From the NCBI GenBank assembly GCA_026874595.1, contig CM049320.1:4467464-4531463 (forward strand): DNA of 64,000 nt, given 5' to 3'. This document shows positions 23,239 through 34,470 of the stretch, piece by piece (the stretch's first letter is position 1; each line of letters opens with the position of its first letter). The notes below the pieces were generated by a model. That model saw only the letters and a program-made list of their open reading frames with translations. It was not told the DNA's origin and did not search any database. The stretch is from Sipunculus nudus. Its lineage: Eukaryota > Annelida > Sipuncula > Golfingiida > Sipunculidae. The position numbers and the translations under genes were made by a program.

Positions 23239-26200
23239 CATATCAGTCTGTCCTCTTTATAGTATGTGTTCTTGTTTAGACAGCGTGTGAACAGTGTATT
23301 TTTATCCCTTTTTGTTCATTGAATTTGATTTTCAGTTGTGATTACAGCCCAAACTTTTGCAGGCTATGCCCCTCAAGCAGTGGTTACACAATGAGTTGTT
23401 CCAGATCACCTTCATTTTAACTGCTGCTTTATGTAGCCAGTTTTTTTTTAGTCTTGGTACAAGGGCTGGCCTAGTGCCAAAAGTCAGACTAAAGAGTATG
23501 GGTGTCACATGTTTAAAATTTGGTTAAAACAAAGGCGATCAGCAAGACTGTAGAGTATAACCACGCTATGAAAAAGGTGAACTTGCATTGTTGTTCATTA
23601 TTCCTGGAAAGACACCAGAGCGGCTTGCTTAATCAGGATCTGTCAAAGTGTAGCTAACTGATACCTTTTACGGTTTAGGTATACTGTGGAAGTGGTTTTG
23701 TTGGCAGGGTTTTAATTTTCGCGCTTTTAGGGGGAGCTAGATTTGCACTAAATTAAGAACTCATATTTCATACAACCTAGACAACTTTACCCTGAAGTAT
23801 AATGATGAGCCATTGAAGATTGTTGTCAGCTTTTTTGTTGTTCACACATAGCAGGCTGCTACTTCTTAATAATTACAGTTGTTGGTGTTTAACAATTCTA
23901 CAATTTACTCAGATGTCAAACAACTTGGCTAGGTGCATTAAATGTGATTAGTCTGTGTTTATTACATATGGTTCACTACTTCAATCATGGTACTCAGTCG
24001 CCTATACCATATATGCGGTCAACCAGAGCTTGTTAGGGGGGAGGAAGGTTGCGCTACAAACCTATCTTTTATATTTGTTTCAATATTGAAATAATTTTTG
24101 TCAATATGAATCACCTAAACTTGCTGATTTGTGCGAAAATTCGAACTAATGCTATAAAAAGAAAAAGCACAAAAATTCAGACAGGGAATTTTCAGGGGAG
24201 CTGTGAGTGGTCTGTAACCAATTTTTGGACCATTTTCTGTGACCCTGCTTGGCCTTTTTTGTATCAGAACTGTCAGATCATTATGCTGATAATTAGATTT
24301 AATTTTTTATGTTTTTTAATTGGGCAGACCCAGCAGGAAAGGGAAATAATTTAAAAAATAAAACCCTTATGAATAAGATGCCTAAACTACATGTAACAGG
24401 GATTGTAAAACTTCAAAATTTTCTCTTCCAAAAGAAAGGCATTCATACAGATTTTACCTTTCCGCATTAAAATTTCATTATACCGGTATTGTGTCAGTAC
24501 ACACAACTCAATGCCTGAGCGAGACCTTGTTGTCTAGATCGTTATCTAACTTATCTTCCAGACAAACCTTTTCAGAGTGGCATGTTCTCCAGAGCATCCT
24601 GTCAATCATCCAGGTGTCAGTAGTCTGATCAATGTCCGTTTACAGTCAAAGTACAGAAATGTCTGTCTTGTGATGAGTATGCCAAATTCTGATATCAAAA
24701 CTTTTCAAACACACTATGGTTAGCATTTTGTTTCAAATTTATGATATTCGCGTAAGGGAAATTATCACAAAAATTAATCTTTTATGAAAATGGTCCATTA
24801 TTATATACCTTAATTAGCATTTTATTATGTTATCCACGCATCACTCACTGGCTGTAGGTTTTAAACATTAGTTTCATGTTAACTGTGAATCAAAGATCAA
24901 CTTTATAAATAATATCAAATCATTCAAAGTATTTGGTTTGGGACAAAGATTTCTATTAGTTCTCGTGGATCCTGCTCAAATTGTTAAGATTAAGTCTACA
25001 TATTCAATGATCAGTGTGATACTTGATGTACATGTTATTTATGTAAGTTAACATTGCATCGTAACATTGTAATAATGGAACCCTCATAAAACAAAGAAAA
25101 AGTGAATATCTTGGAAAGATTAGCATTGCAAATATGAAGCAAGCCACAGTGTTCTTACCAGGTGATCTTTTTGTGGTTCTCCATCAGTTAGTAAAGAGAC
25201 TGAAGAAAACCTAGCCCTCCATCTGAACACTGTATTTATTCTTCTCTGTTTGTTTGTCTTGAATTTTAAGCTACAGATGCTTCAGTCATGAAATACTTAA
25301 ATATATCAGATATATGTAATGTTATTTGTATAAACCTCCATTTGAGAAGTTGGGGATAGCTGATTCCCATCTTCTTTTTCTGTAAGGTTTATGTTAATTT
25401 AGAGGGGGGGGGGGTTGTTAATTTAAGAAATAAATACTGGGATGGGGAGGAGCAACTTAATTGTCTCCACCTACAGTGTTTGTTTCAGCAGACTGTGTCC
25501 ATATTAACCATGCATCATTATCGTTATTATTTACTGAAAGGCTAGGAGCTAATCAGGAGCAATAAATTAAGGAAAATTTGATTTTATACTTGTCATAGCA
25601 TGTTCTATAATAATAAACTTAACACAAGTATTATCATAACATATAACCTTTGATTATGCCTTGAGGTTATGTAAATAGATTGCATATTTGCGTTCAGGCT
25701 CATATGAGGATTTTCTTGTGTGGTCTTTCTTCCATTTGTGAAGGTGTTTGTGTGTATTTTGTTATAGATACATATTAGACATGTGTAAAGTTCCTGATTA
25801 ACATCCATTTCTCCATTAGGTCCAAAGTGTAATATAACTCGCCTTGTATGGCAAATCTAAATGCATGTAAATTATAATGTGTATGAGTCATCTTTATACT
25901 ATCAAACCTTGGGCAGCTTTGCTGTCACAGACCTTGATTCTGCAAGTCACTAGTATCATGTTTGCTGGTTCAAGGTCTTAGTAGTATGAAGATAGTATAA
26001 CACGTTTTCTTGACTTATCAATTATATACAAGTCATTAAAAAATATAACATTGACTAACCTGATCAACAGACTTTGAGCAGGTAAAAGTATATGAAATAT
26101 GATATGTCATCATTTATTCATGGTCCATTACTTTGCATGATTTGTTTCTCTAATGCATATCATTATGTAAGATTTTAATTTTTAAAAATATAAAAAAAAT

Positions 26201-27274
26201 TATGCAGATATGCAGGAAATAGAATGAGCAGACTTTTGTCTACAGTAGTGACACTCGTTAATGCTGACTGACACTAAGCAACAATGAAAGATTTGTTAAC
26301 TCAAACAAAAAAAGTTGGAAAAGTATTATCCTTAAAAATGAGGTTCCTGTCTGAACCTCCAAATGTATTTTGTATCATTAAACAAGACCCACAGTACCAG
26401 GGTCAACTTACTGGAAGTATTGCATATATATAAAGCACATCCTTGTGAAAAATTATCTGATCTACAAACCAGAAGGAGCAGGAACTTGTCAGAGTGATAC
26501 AGTAATAATTTCACTTTTATTAACATGGGACTTGGTATGTGGAGGGTATATAAAAGTGGTGTGTCAGTTTATTATTTATATTGAGGATTGGTTGTTTTAT
26601 TTCATAATCAATTAAATCAGATGCATTTTACATAATTGATCAAAAACAATTATGTATGCACATCCAAAGAAGTCATATTATTTAGATAAAATATTTGTAT
26701 TCTGTCAGAGTTATGAAAAAAAAACCAGAACAGCAGAAAAAGTTTTAAAACCATAACTTTATGCAACAAATAAGTGTCAACAACCTTTCAAAGTGATGTA
26801 CAAGTACAAGACTGAATTAACTTGGTCAATACTGTAGGTGTGATTCTATACAGGATATTTAATGGTAAGGCTTATATAGATGGTACTGAAACTTATCAAT
26901 TAATAATAGATAAATGATTTAACAACTGATTCCTACTACAAGTTTATACAGCTGATACTGAAAAACATCTAATTTTCTCTCGAATTCTACTAAAAATGCA
27001 GTTTGTGAGGTGTTAGTTACACATGATGTCCAAGCAACTGAGCAGCTGTGAATGTGAAGCCCTGTATGTAAGGGTTTGTTTTGTGACCTTGTGATACTCT
27101 CAGCTGGTAAAGAGCTTGTCATTGCTGGCTGATAAGATAAAATAGTAGGAATGAGATAAGATAAGATTCCTTAGTACTTAGTTCATGTATGGGGCACATT
27201 CATCACAATAAATTTATGGTCTGACTGAAAATTATGTGGAAAATTAAGTATACTTTGAATTTGTGTGTTGATGA
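23239..27274. other. Intron sequence, no gene supported
   Basis: AT-rich DNA. The open frame at 24049-24354 (101 codons) begins without splice or promoter context and shows no domain. There is a poly-G run near 25405. Nothing else is supported. Confidence 0.45.
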
Positions 27275-27314
27275 CTATATGTATGCATATGAATACAAGA
27301 ATGTGTTTGTGTAT

Positions 27315-27345
<31 letters not shown>

Positions 27346-27515
27346 CTACAGGTCTACAAACAAGAAAGTGGACAATTTCTTAACAAGCTTTAATTGCATC
27401 CTTATATTTACACAAAGGACACTCATATATTGAGAAACATGTTCCTGCTGGGCCATGCAGCTGTCTTCAGAATCCCTATATGTATGCATATGAATACAAG
27501 AATGTGTTTGTGTAT

Positions 27516-27546
<31 letters not shown>

Positions 27547-27676
27547 CTACAGGTCTACAAACAAGAAAGTGGACAATTTCTTAACAAGCTTTAATTGCAT
27601 CCTTATATTTACACAAAGGACACTCATATATTGAGAAACATGTTCCTGCTGGGCCATGCAGCTGTCTTCAGAATCC
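27275..27676. repeat. Perfect 201-base tandem duplication
   Basis: 27275-27475 and 27476-27676 appear identical, including the internal GA microsatellite (AGAGAGAAAGAGAGAGAGAG) of the same length in both copies. Identity across a microsatellite points to a very recent duplication or an assembly artefact. It lies about 0.9 kb upstream of exon 2. Confidence 0.93.
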
Positions 27677-28539
27677 CTATATTTTTCATGTTTCCATTTC
27701 CTTCAGAAAATGGGGAAAAATCCAGATAGATGTTCTGTTTAGATTTTGTCATTTTTGGCTTGACAGCTCTGGAGGAAGTCAAACCTAAAACCCCATACTC
27801 CAAAATCCAGGACATAACCCCTTGCCACTAACTAAAACTACTGTAGTTTCCATATTGTTAAGAGATTTAATTATTTCATGCTGTGCTGCATGAGCAGCAG
27901 ATATAGTTATTCAGATCCACATATTATTAATTTACATGGCATGGTATATCTTATCAAACAGCATGATCAAATTTTTCGTTCTTGCTTGGTATTGTGTTGT
28001 GATATAACACAAGTCTGTCATCAACTTATTATTTCTGACTGACATAAAACTGTTAAATGGATTATATGATTCTTCATTACCATTGGATAATTTAGTTGAT
28101 GGTCAAAGCTTTTTTTACCCTTTCACAAAATTCTGACTGGTTCCTCTGTCTGTCCAGTGTGGTTCATTTATTATGGGTAGGTCATCAGGAGTAAAGATAC
28201 ATTACTGTGAAGTAAAAAAAACTATTATTCTCCAATGTTTCAGCAACCTATAACCTCATCAAATCACTTTTATTTAATGTCAAGCCTTCTAGATTCTAAG
28301 ATTACTAGGCACAGGGTAAGAAATAATCCAGAGCTCAGATTTAAGCTGTTTTTATGACCTGACAGCAAATCTCAGGTACTTTTAAGTTTAGATTTCCCTA
28401 GCTATAATCTGTGTATTTACGTCTGATCAAGACAGTACAAAAGACCCTTATTTCTGAAGTCAAATTCTGCACTGATGAGGGTACACCCTACCCTTAATTT
28501 TGACATCCTGTTTTAATTTTCATTGTTTTAATATTTCAG
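27677..28539. other. Intron sequence before exon 2
   Basis: No feature beyond the polypyrimidine tract and TTTCAG acceptor of exon 2. Confidence 0.5.
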
Positions 28540-28676
28540 ATTTGCATGTCACAGCCCTCGGGGACTGGTATAGTGTACTACATGCTTGGTATCGACAAAG
28601 ACCACACCGTGCGAGAACCGACGGAACGCGAGAGGTCACAGAAAATTACTGCAGTTCTTCAGTTTCATGGTCAAAG
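28540..28676 (+). CDS. Exon 2: central MRH strands
   Basis: A 137-base exon lies between an ATTTCAG acceptor and an AAAG|GTCAGT donor: 45 codons plus two bases. It opens ICMSQPSGTGIVYYMLG and ends KITAVLQFHGQ. In MRH domains this is the (A)VCQ motif, which holds the glycan-contacting glutamine, followed by the S.G strand and the L.Y..G strand. Here the glutamine lies three residues after the cysteine (CMSQ) rather than directly next to it. An acidic/basic loop (DKDHTVREPTERERSQK) sits between the strands. The entry phase matches exon 1 and the exit phase matches exon 3. Confidence 0.8.
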
Positions 28677-29282
28677 GTCAGTCATCAAATCCTTTTTGCA
28701 GGACTCATAAATTATATGTAACAAAACGTGTGATTTACAGTGATAGTTACAGTAGCACTTTGCTTATCTGGACAGTTTGTACAGATAAAAAGAGGGTAGA
28801 CATATAAATTTGAACTGAAGTAAAGCGGTTATACATGCACTCATTAATGCAGTACATGAGCAACACTGAGATCTTAATCCATTGATTAACAATCCATGCA
28901 CAGAGATTCATGTCCCAAAGAAAATATTGCGGATTTATTTATCTTAATGTGTATGTGCATTGAGAATTGTTATTTGTCTGTTTCATCATTGTGTCACTGA
29001 CCGGATCCAAAATAAAATTGACTGTTTATTTCACACTAGGAACATGAGTATATTAAATTTAAAGGAGGTATGTACTTTTCAAGTGTTTGCCAAACCAAGC
29101 TAGGTTCTGTATGATTATTAATTGGCTCTGTCTTACCAGGGCCATGATTCAAGTAATCACAGGCCTAGCTATCTGTCAAACTTTGCTGGTGAATATAAAC
29201 CTGAATTATCACTTATATGTATACATTGTCTACTAAGATTATTCAACTGTCCAATCAGACATTTTGGACTGTTAAACGTTTT
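28677..29282. other. Intron sequence after exon 2
   Basis: Nothing recognised between the exon 2 donor and family B element B2. Confidence 0.5.
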
Positions 29283-31861
29283 AGCTCAGCTGACTATAAG
29301 TCATCTGAGCTATAGTCATGGTCCATTGTCCGTCGTCCGTCTGTCTGTCTGTCCGTCCGTCGTGCCGTCTGTCTGTCTTGCCGTCTGGATGTCCGTCCGT
29401 AAGACTGGCATGTTTCGACACCATTGGACCTACGAATCTGAATTTCCGCATACAGTTAGATGTCCCCATAATCTCCTTCCATGCCAAAACTTGGGTCAAT
29501 AGGACTTAGTTCCTTTGAGATATTAAGGAAAAACCTCAATTTTTTATTAGAAATCTATTTTCACACTTCAGGACTGCCTAATATCAAAACCACTCATCTG
29601 GTTTTCTTCATATTTACCATAAATATTCCTCTATATAGTTCCTATGTACATGCCAGATATTAAGTCAGTATTATATAATTTAAAAAAGTTATGGGCCCAA
29701 ACATAATGGACTTTGTAAAAAAATCAGGAATATATTTGGTCACTTAAGACCAAAAGTGTTAAAGGTAGAGACTTTTTTCCAGTAATACAACTTTAATTAA
29801 TCAAAATTTAATTGTTTACCAAAAATTAGATCAAAATTTGTTTAAATTTTTTTAAATATTGGCAAAAATATAAAATTGGTACCTTAAATTTTGCCCAACT
29901 TTGGCCATGGCATGTTTTTTTCCTGTAAGTACTGTGGATTTAATTTTCACACCATGTATACATAAGGATTTAATCTGTTAAAATCTGAAATTTGAAAATA
30001 AAAGCTGCAAATTAGGCTAGTTATTGAATTTTTTCGGAGGCTCTTGTTGTATTCCCTTACATTGTCAAGCAGTCCACTTTGATGACTGTAGGTCATTCAG
30101 TGCACATCTCTATACTCCCCAGGCTGTTGACATATTTTTAGATGTCCCAAAAATCTCCTACCATACCAAAAATTGGGTCATTAGGACTTTGTTCCTTCGA
30201 GATATTAAGGAAAAAAAAACTCTGTTTTCCATAAAAAAAGCCATTGTTACACTTCAAGGCTGCCTAATATCAAAACCACTGATCTGTTTTTGATCATAAT
30301 TAGTATTCACATTCTTTTATACATTTTCTATGAACATACTAAAAATTAGGTCAGTATTGGGTATTATTTTGAAGTTATGGGCCAAAACAGAATGAGATTT
30401 TTTTAAAAATCAGGAAATATATTTACTCACCTAACATGAGAATTGCTGAACCTAGAGACTTTTTTTTCAGGAATATAACTTTATTTAATCAAGATTCAAT
30501 TGTTTACCCAAAATTAGAACTGAATTTTGCAAATTTTTCAAGTAATTAGCATAAATAAAAAATCAATACCTTAAATTTTGTCCAACTTTGGCACTGTTGA
30601 TTTAATTTTCCCAGCATATATGCATAAGGATTTAATCTTTTAAAATCTGAACTTTCAAAAGAAATTGATTGGAATGAATAGCTTTTATTCATGTTTTCAT
30701 ACACCATGTCAAGTGTCGTTTACATCTAGCCCACCTAGTAGTACAGCCTTCACTTGCATTATGTAACCCACCCCAGGCAGCTTACCTTGGCCCAGCTTGG
30801 CCACTACTAGCAGGCTTCCCCTCTGCCCTGCACTCAATCCCCCCCCCCCCAGCTGGTGCATAAACTAGATGAATGTTATAATTTTTCTGTATTTTATTTT
30901 ATTCTTGGACATGCTACATTTTAGAGTTTGTATTGAACCACCAGGGTTACAATGATTAAAGTGTACATTTAATTGTGTCCACAAAGTGGTGTATTGCTGT
31001 GAAAGTGTGGATGTTCATGAGATAAGTAATCCCTTACTTCAGAAGAGTAAAAACTTCACCAGGTGTGAAATTGACTATTAATTCCAGTAATTAATTAAAA
31101 CTGGGATAGTAATTAGCACAATGATATTGTTTGTCCCTCATTCAACCAACAGTGTGTATACTTTATTTGAAAAGATGTTTTATTTTATCAAATTTACTTT
31201 TATTTTATTTTGGTGAATAAAATTAAGCATGTCCTGAAAACTCCTATGTGCAAAACTTTTTAATAGTGATTCAAGTAATATTCTTGTAGATGCCATGTTG
31301 TGGCATTATTTTCTTTTAAAATCAGTTTAAACATTATTCCTCCATAGGTACCTATGTACATGCCAGAAATTATGTCAATATTGTGTAATATGTAGACATA
31401 GTGGGCATCACAATAATGTACCTTGTCAAGACTAAAGAGATATTGTGTCATACAGTCACATATTCATAAATCACTTCATCAGCATAGTTAATCATAACAT
31501 CATATCTGTCAAATTGAAAGCTTGCAGACTACCATACACTTTAGATCCTTCAACAAATAGCCTTATCATCATTCTACTACTGCTTATTACTGCTGTCATT
31601 GCATTCATATTTGCTCAAATATATCACAATTTTCAACCCCTCCTAAATAAATAAAAAATGAACCACTTTATTTGACTCAATTAATCCATCAGTCAGGTAA
31701 TTTCATTTATCATTTACTCACATATTACATTACATTCCTTTATAATAGCCCAACATGTCCATGATATTCATAAGCTTTATCGACTCGATATAGTATCACA
31801 GTGGAGAAACATTTATAGTCCAATCACGATCAGCTGAGCGCCGTGACCCATGGGTCCCTTG
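29283..31861 (+). mobile_element. Helentron-like element, family B (B2)
   Basis: It starts AGCTCAGCTGACTATAAGTC after GTTTT, followed by a GTCCGTC/GTCTGTC microsatellite. It ends TCAGCTGAGCGCCG, then the palindrome GACCCATGGGTC, then CCTTG and TTT. It is about 2.6 kb and closely matches B3, including the last 540 bases. The body contains two related AT-rich modules, each opening with 'GATGTCCC.AAAATCTCC' and 'TTCCTTCGAGATATTAAGG'. No Rep/helicase frame was found. It lies between exons 2 and 3. Confidence 0.72.
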
Positions 31862-32143
31862 TTTGAGCATGTACTGTGGCTCCCTGACTAAATCACCCCT
31901 ATATGGCCAAGATTCCCATGGTGTATTCTGTTACTAACATTTTAGTTGAGTTGTAATCCTTGTTGCTGGTAAGACTAGTGATGCCTTGTATTTCATATAT
32001 TAACAAGCTACCTAATATGTTAATGAAGTAGCCTATGTACAGCTTATGACAGATTGCTTATTAGGATTAAGGCCTGTGAAAGCCCTTGCAGGCTTCTGTG
32101 TAAAAAAGCCATTACATTCTCATTTTGTACATGCTCATTTCAG
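31862..32143. other. Intron sequence before exon 3
   Basis: Short non-repeat stretch ending in the ATGCTCATTTCAG acceptor of exon 3. No other feature seen. Confidence 0.5.
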
Positions 32144-32513
32144 GACTTTCCGTGATGCCATGACCGAAGTTTTCCTGAAGTGTTCCTTCGAATCATCCCA
32201 AGGTCTTCATGTTAAACCACGATCAGATAACCAGGCAGAGAGAAGTAATGATGAAACTCCATATAACACTCATCGTGAAAAACGCAGTAGTTCCAAAACA
32301 CCTAGTGATAAAAAGGACGCCAATATGAAGGATAATACATTTTTGCGAAAACTTTTATCTATTGGAGTTGTTGATAGTGAGAAAAATAATGGCAGTGGAA
32401 ATAACAGTGGTAGTAAGAACAGGAAGAAGACATCTACAGTGGCGCCCTCTGATGCCACCAAGCAGAATTTAAAGCTGCAGAGAAAAACTGAACTCCGGCA
32501 GGCTGGAAGTGTG
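32144..32513 (+). CDS. Exon 3: MRH strand plus a ~90-residue Ser/Lys/Asn-rich insertion
   Basis: A 370-base exon lies between a CATTTCAG acceptor and a GTG|GTGAGT donor: one base plus 123 codons. It starts TFRDAMTEVFLKCSFESSQG, matching the MRH block R-S-x-VI-x-F-x-C that contains the conserved arginine and cysteine. The remaining roughly 100 residues are hydrophilic and low in complexity, rich in Ser, Lys, Asn and Asp. They include a furin-type REKR followed by SSS (REKR at 32274-32285) and the N-glycosylation sequons NGS and NNS. A short hydrophobic patch, FLRKLLSIGVV, breaks the polar stretch. MRH repeats normally have only about 15-25 residues here, so this is a large loop insertion. Reading past the donor stays open to a stop at 32625-32627, giving a possible retained-intron form. 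Confidence 0.78.
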
Positions 32514-33774
32514 GTGAGTCTAAATTCTTGCCTACACAGTTGTCACACCTATGGTTACCCTGTAGCATTCCTGGCAACAGTAACCATAGCAACATTCTGC
32601 ATGGTTACAGAATCTATAATAATGTAATGTGGCAGTCTTCATATTAACATTGCCTGTTGCTTTCTTAGTTAAAGAAATCCTAACTCAAAACCATACTCTA
32701 CGTTAAAAATATACATAAATCAATTTAAGAGACATCATTCAAACAAATATCTCTTAACAAAGTTGAAATACCTTGGAATTTGGTATGAAAACTAAAAGGA
32801 ATTGAGGGATATAAATTGTATGTTGTATTGTAGTATATATTCTGTACACAACAACAGTATATGTAAAGACACTAGAAAATATTTTTTCTTGACAGAACAT
32901 CGCTGTCACATACACTATTAAGAAGTGGTCATGTTTCATTGATGCCAACACATTCCACTTATGCACTGCTTGCAAAGTTCACCTTTCCCATTTACAGCCA
33001 CCAGGCCAAGGAACCATACCATGCCGAGTATTGACTGTGAGATATTTTCCACAATTGGCCTATGACCAAGCCCTTTACAAAACCCCACAGGGGCTGCCAT
33101 ATTGCCTGAACAAGTCACGTCATTAACAACCAGTGAAAATGAACGAGAAGAAAATTTTATGAACTTTGCAATACCACACTCTTATTGGTTGGAACAATAT
33201 TTGGCCATGTATCAGCACCCTGGTGGCTGTATAGGGCATATGCAGCTTATTGAAGCAGTTAGTGGAATGAGTTGGAACAAATGTTATATGAATTCTGCAC
33301 ATGGAATATGCTGTGCCATTGATAAGCATTTAATATGTGCCAACAGGGCAGGTCTCAAGAATTTGTAAACAGACAACCATCCGTTGTCTGACCATGCCAC
33401 GCAACAGGAAATCAATGTTAGCCAAAACAAAGTCACATTAGAGATAGTATTTACTGGCAACAAACAAGTATCTGAACTGTAACAAACATACATTTCTCCT
33501 AGATTTTACCGATGTTTTTCACTGACATAGTTGTAGTTAAAATGTATGCAGTTTACCTAAATCTCAGGGCGTTCTAGATTCCTGGATGTCAGCAAGACAC
33601 CAACTTGGATCAATTCCATTGATATTTCAGTAGGCGATGATCATTTACTGCAAGACTGTAAACTCAACATTCTTGTCAGCAGAGCATCAAGGCACTTTGG
33701 TAATTAACATGTTTTAGTATTAATAGTTGTGTGTGTTGTATTAGCTCTGTAAACTTGTGTTATTATTATTGTAG
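32514..33774. other. Intron between exons 3 and 4, with a possible extra exon
   Basis: The 1.26 kb intron has an 88-codon frame (33102-33368) without domain or splice support. A better candidate is 33568-33674, after a TCTCAG acceptor; it reads RSRFLDVSKTPTW, later HLLQDCKLNIL, and resembles the 'P.FL...DC.Y' segment of MRH domains. Its phase does not fit the main exon 3 donor, so it is not included in the gene model. Confidence 0.4.
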
Positions 33775-33919
33775 GATTTTGAGTTGTGGCATCCCTGTGC
33801 CTGTTATAATGCCTGCCAGGACGATGCCCCTCTGATTGGTCCAGGCATGATCCTCGAAGACACCGTGACAGAAGCTGTCAAGATCAATGACACTCTCCAA
33901 TCAAATAAAACGGATGTTG
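33775..33919 (+). CDS. Exon 4: end of the MRH domain and extracellular stalk
   Basis: A 145-base exon lies between a TTATTGTAG acceptor and a GTTG|GTGAGA donor: 48 codons plus one base. It begins DFELWHPCACYNACQDD, which corresponds to the closing F-E-W-x-T-x-x-A-C motif of MRH domains, including the conserved glutamate and tryptophan but with one extra residue and additional cysteines. The rest (APLIGPGMILEDTVTEAVK and on) is a stalk with two N-glycosylation sequons, NDT and NKT, as expected for a luminal or extracellular juxtamembrane segment. The cysteine usually found four residues before the F of this motif is absent from the spliced product. Confidence 0.78.
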
Positions 33920-34101
33920 GTGAGAAAATTTGTAATATGTCCCTACAGCATTGTAGCTTTAAATAGTTAATGGAACGTAGTGTCGTAATAAAGATTGGTA
34001 TGGGAACAGGACTTAACTGACTGCACAGTTGTGGCTTCACATTCTCTTCAGACTGCCCTGGATGCTCAGACTACTGGACCCAGTCTTCACCCCCAAGGGT
34101 G

Positions 34102-34133
34102 GACCCTCTCCACCCAGGACCCTCTCCACCCAG
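34102..34133. repeat. 16-base tandem duplication at the minisatellite edge
   Basis: GACCCTCTCCACCCAG occurs twice in a row (34102-34117, 34118-34133). The second copy runs directly into the first GAGTGAAT of the 30-base array. Confidence 0.9.
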
Positions 34134-34470
34134 GAGTGAATGGTACTGGTCAGCAGTGACAGGAGTGAATGGGTACTGGTCAGCAGTGACAGGAGTGAAT
34201 GGGTACTGGTCAGGAGTGACAGGAGTGAATGGGTACTGGTCAGCAGTGACAGGAGGTAATGGGTACTGGTCAGGAGTGACAGGAGTGAATGGGTACTGGT
34301 CAGCAGTGACAGGAGGTAATGGGTACTGGTCAGGAGTGACAGGAAAGAATGGGTACTGGTCAGCAGTGACAGGAGGTAATGGGTACTGGTCAGCAGTGAC
34401 AGGAGTGAATGGGTACTGGTCAGCAGTGACAGGAGTGAATGGGTACTGGTCAGCAGTGACAGGAGTTAAT

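Noticed and set aside
32046-32627. 193-codon open frame as an intact single-exon gene
   Set aside because: Its middle is exon 3 of the spliced gene. The first ~33 codons are intron sequence before a strong TTTCAG acceptor, and the end runs past a strong GTGAGT donor.
33102-33368. 88-codon frame between exons 3 and 4 as a separate exon
   Set aside because: There is no suitable acceptor and donor in phase with the flanking exons, it overlaps minus-strand frames, and no domain is recognisable.
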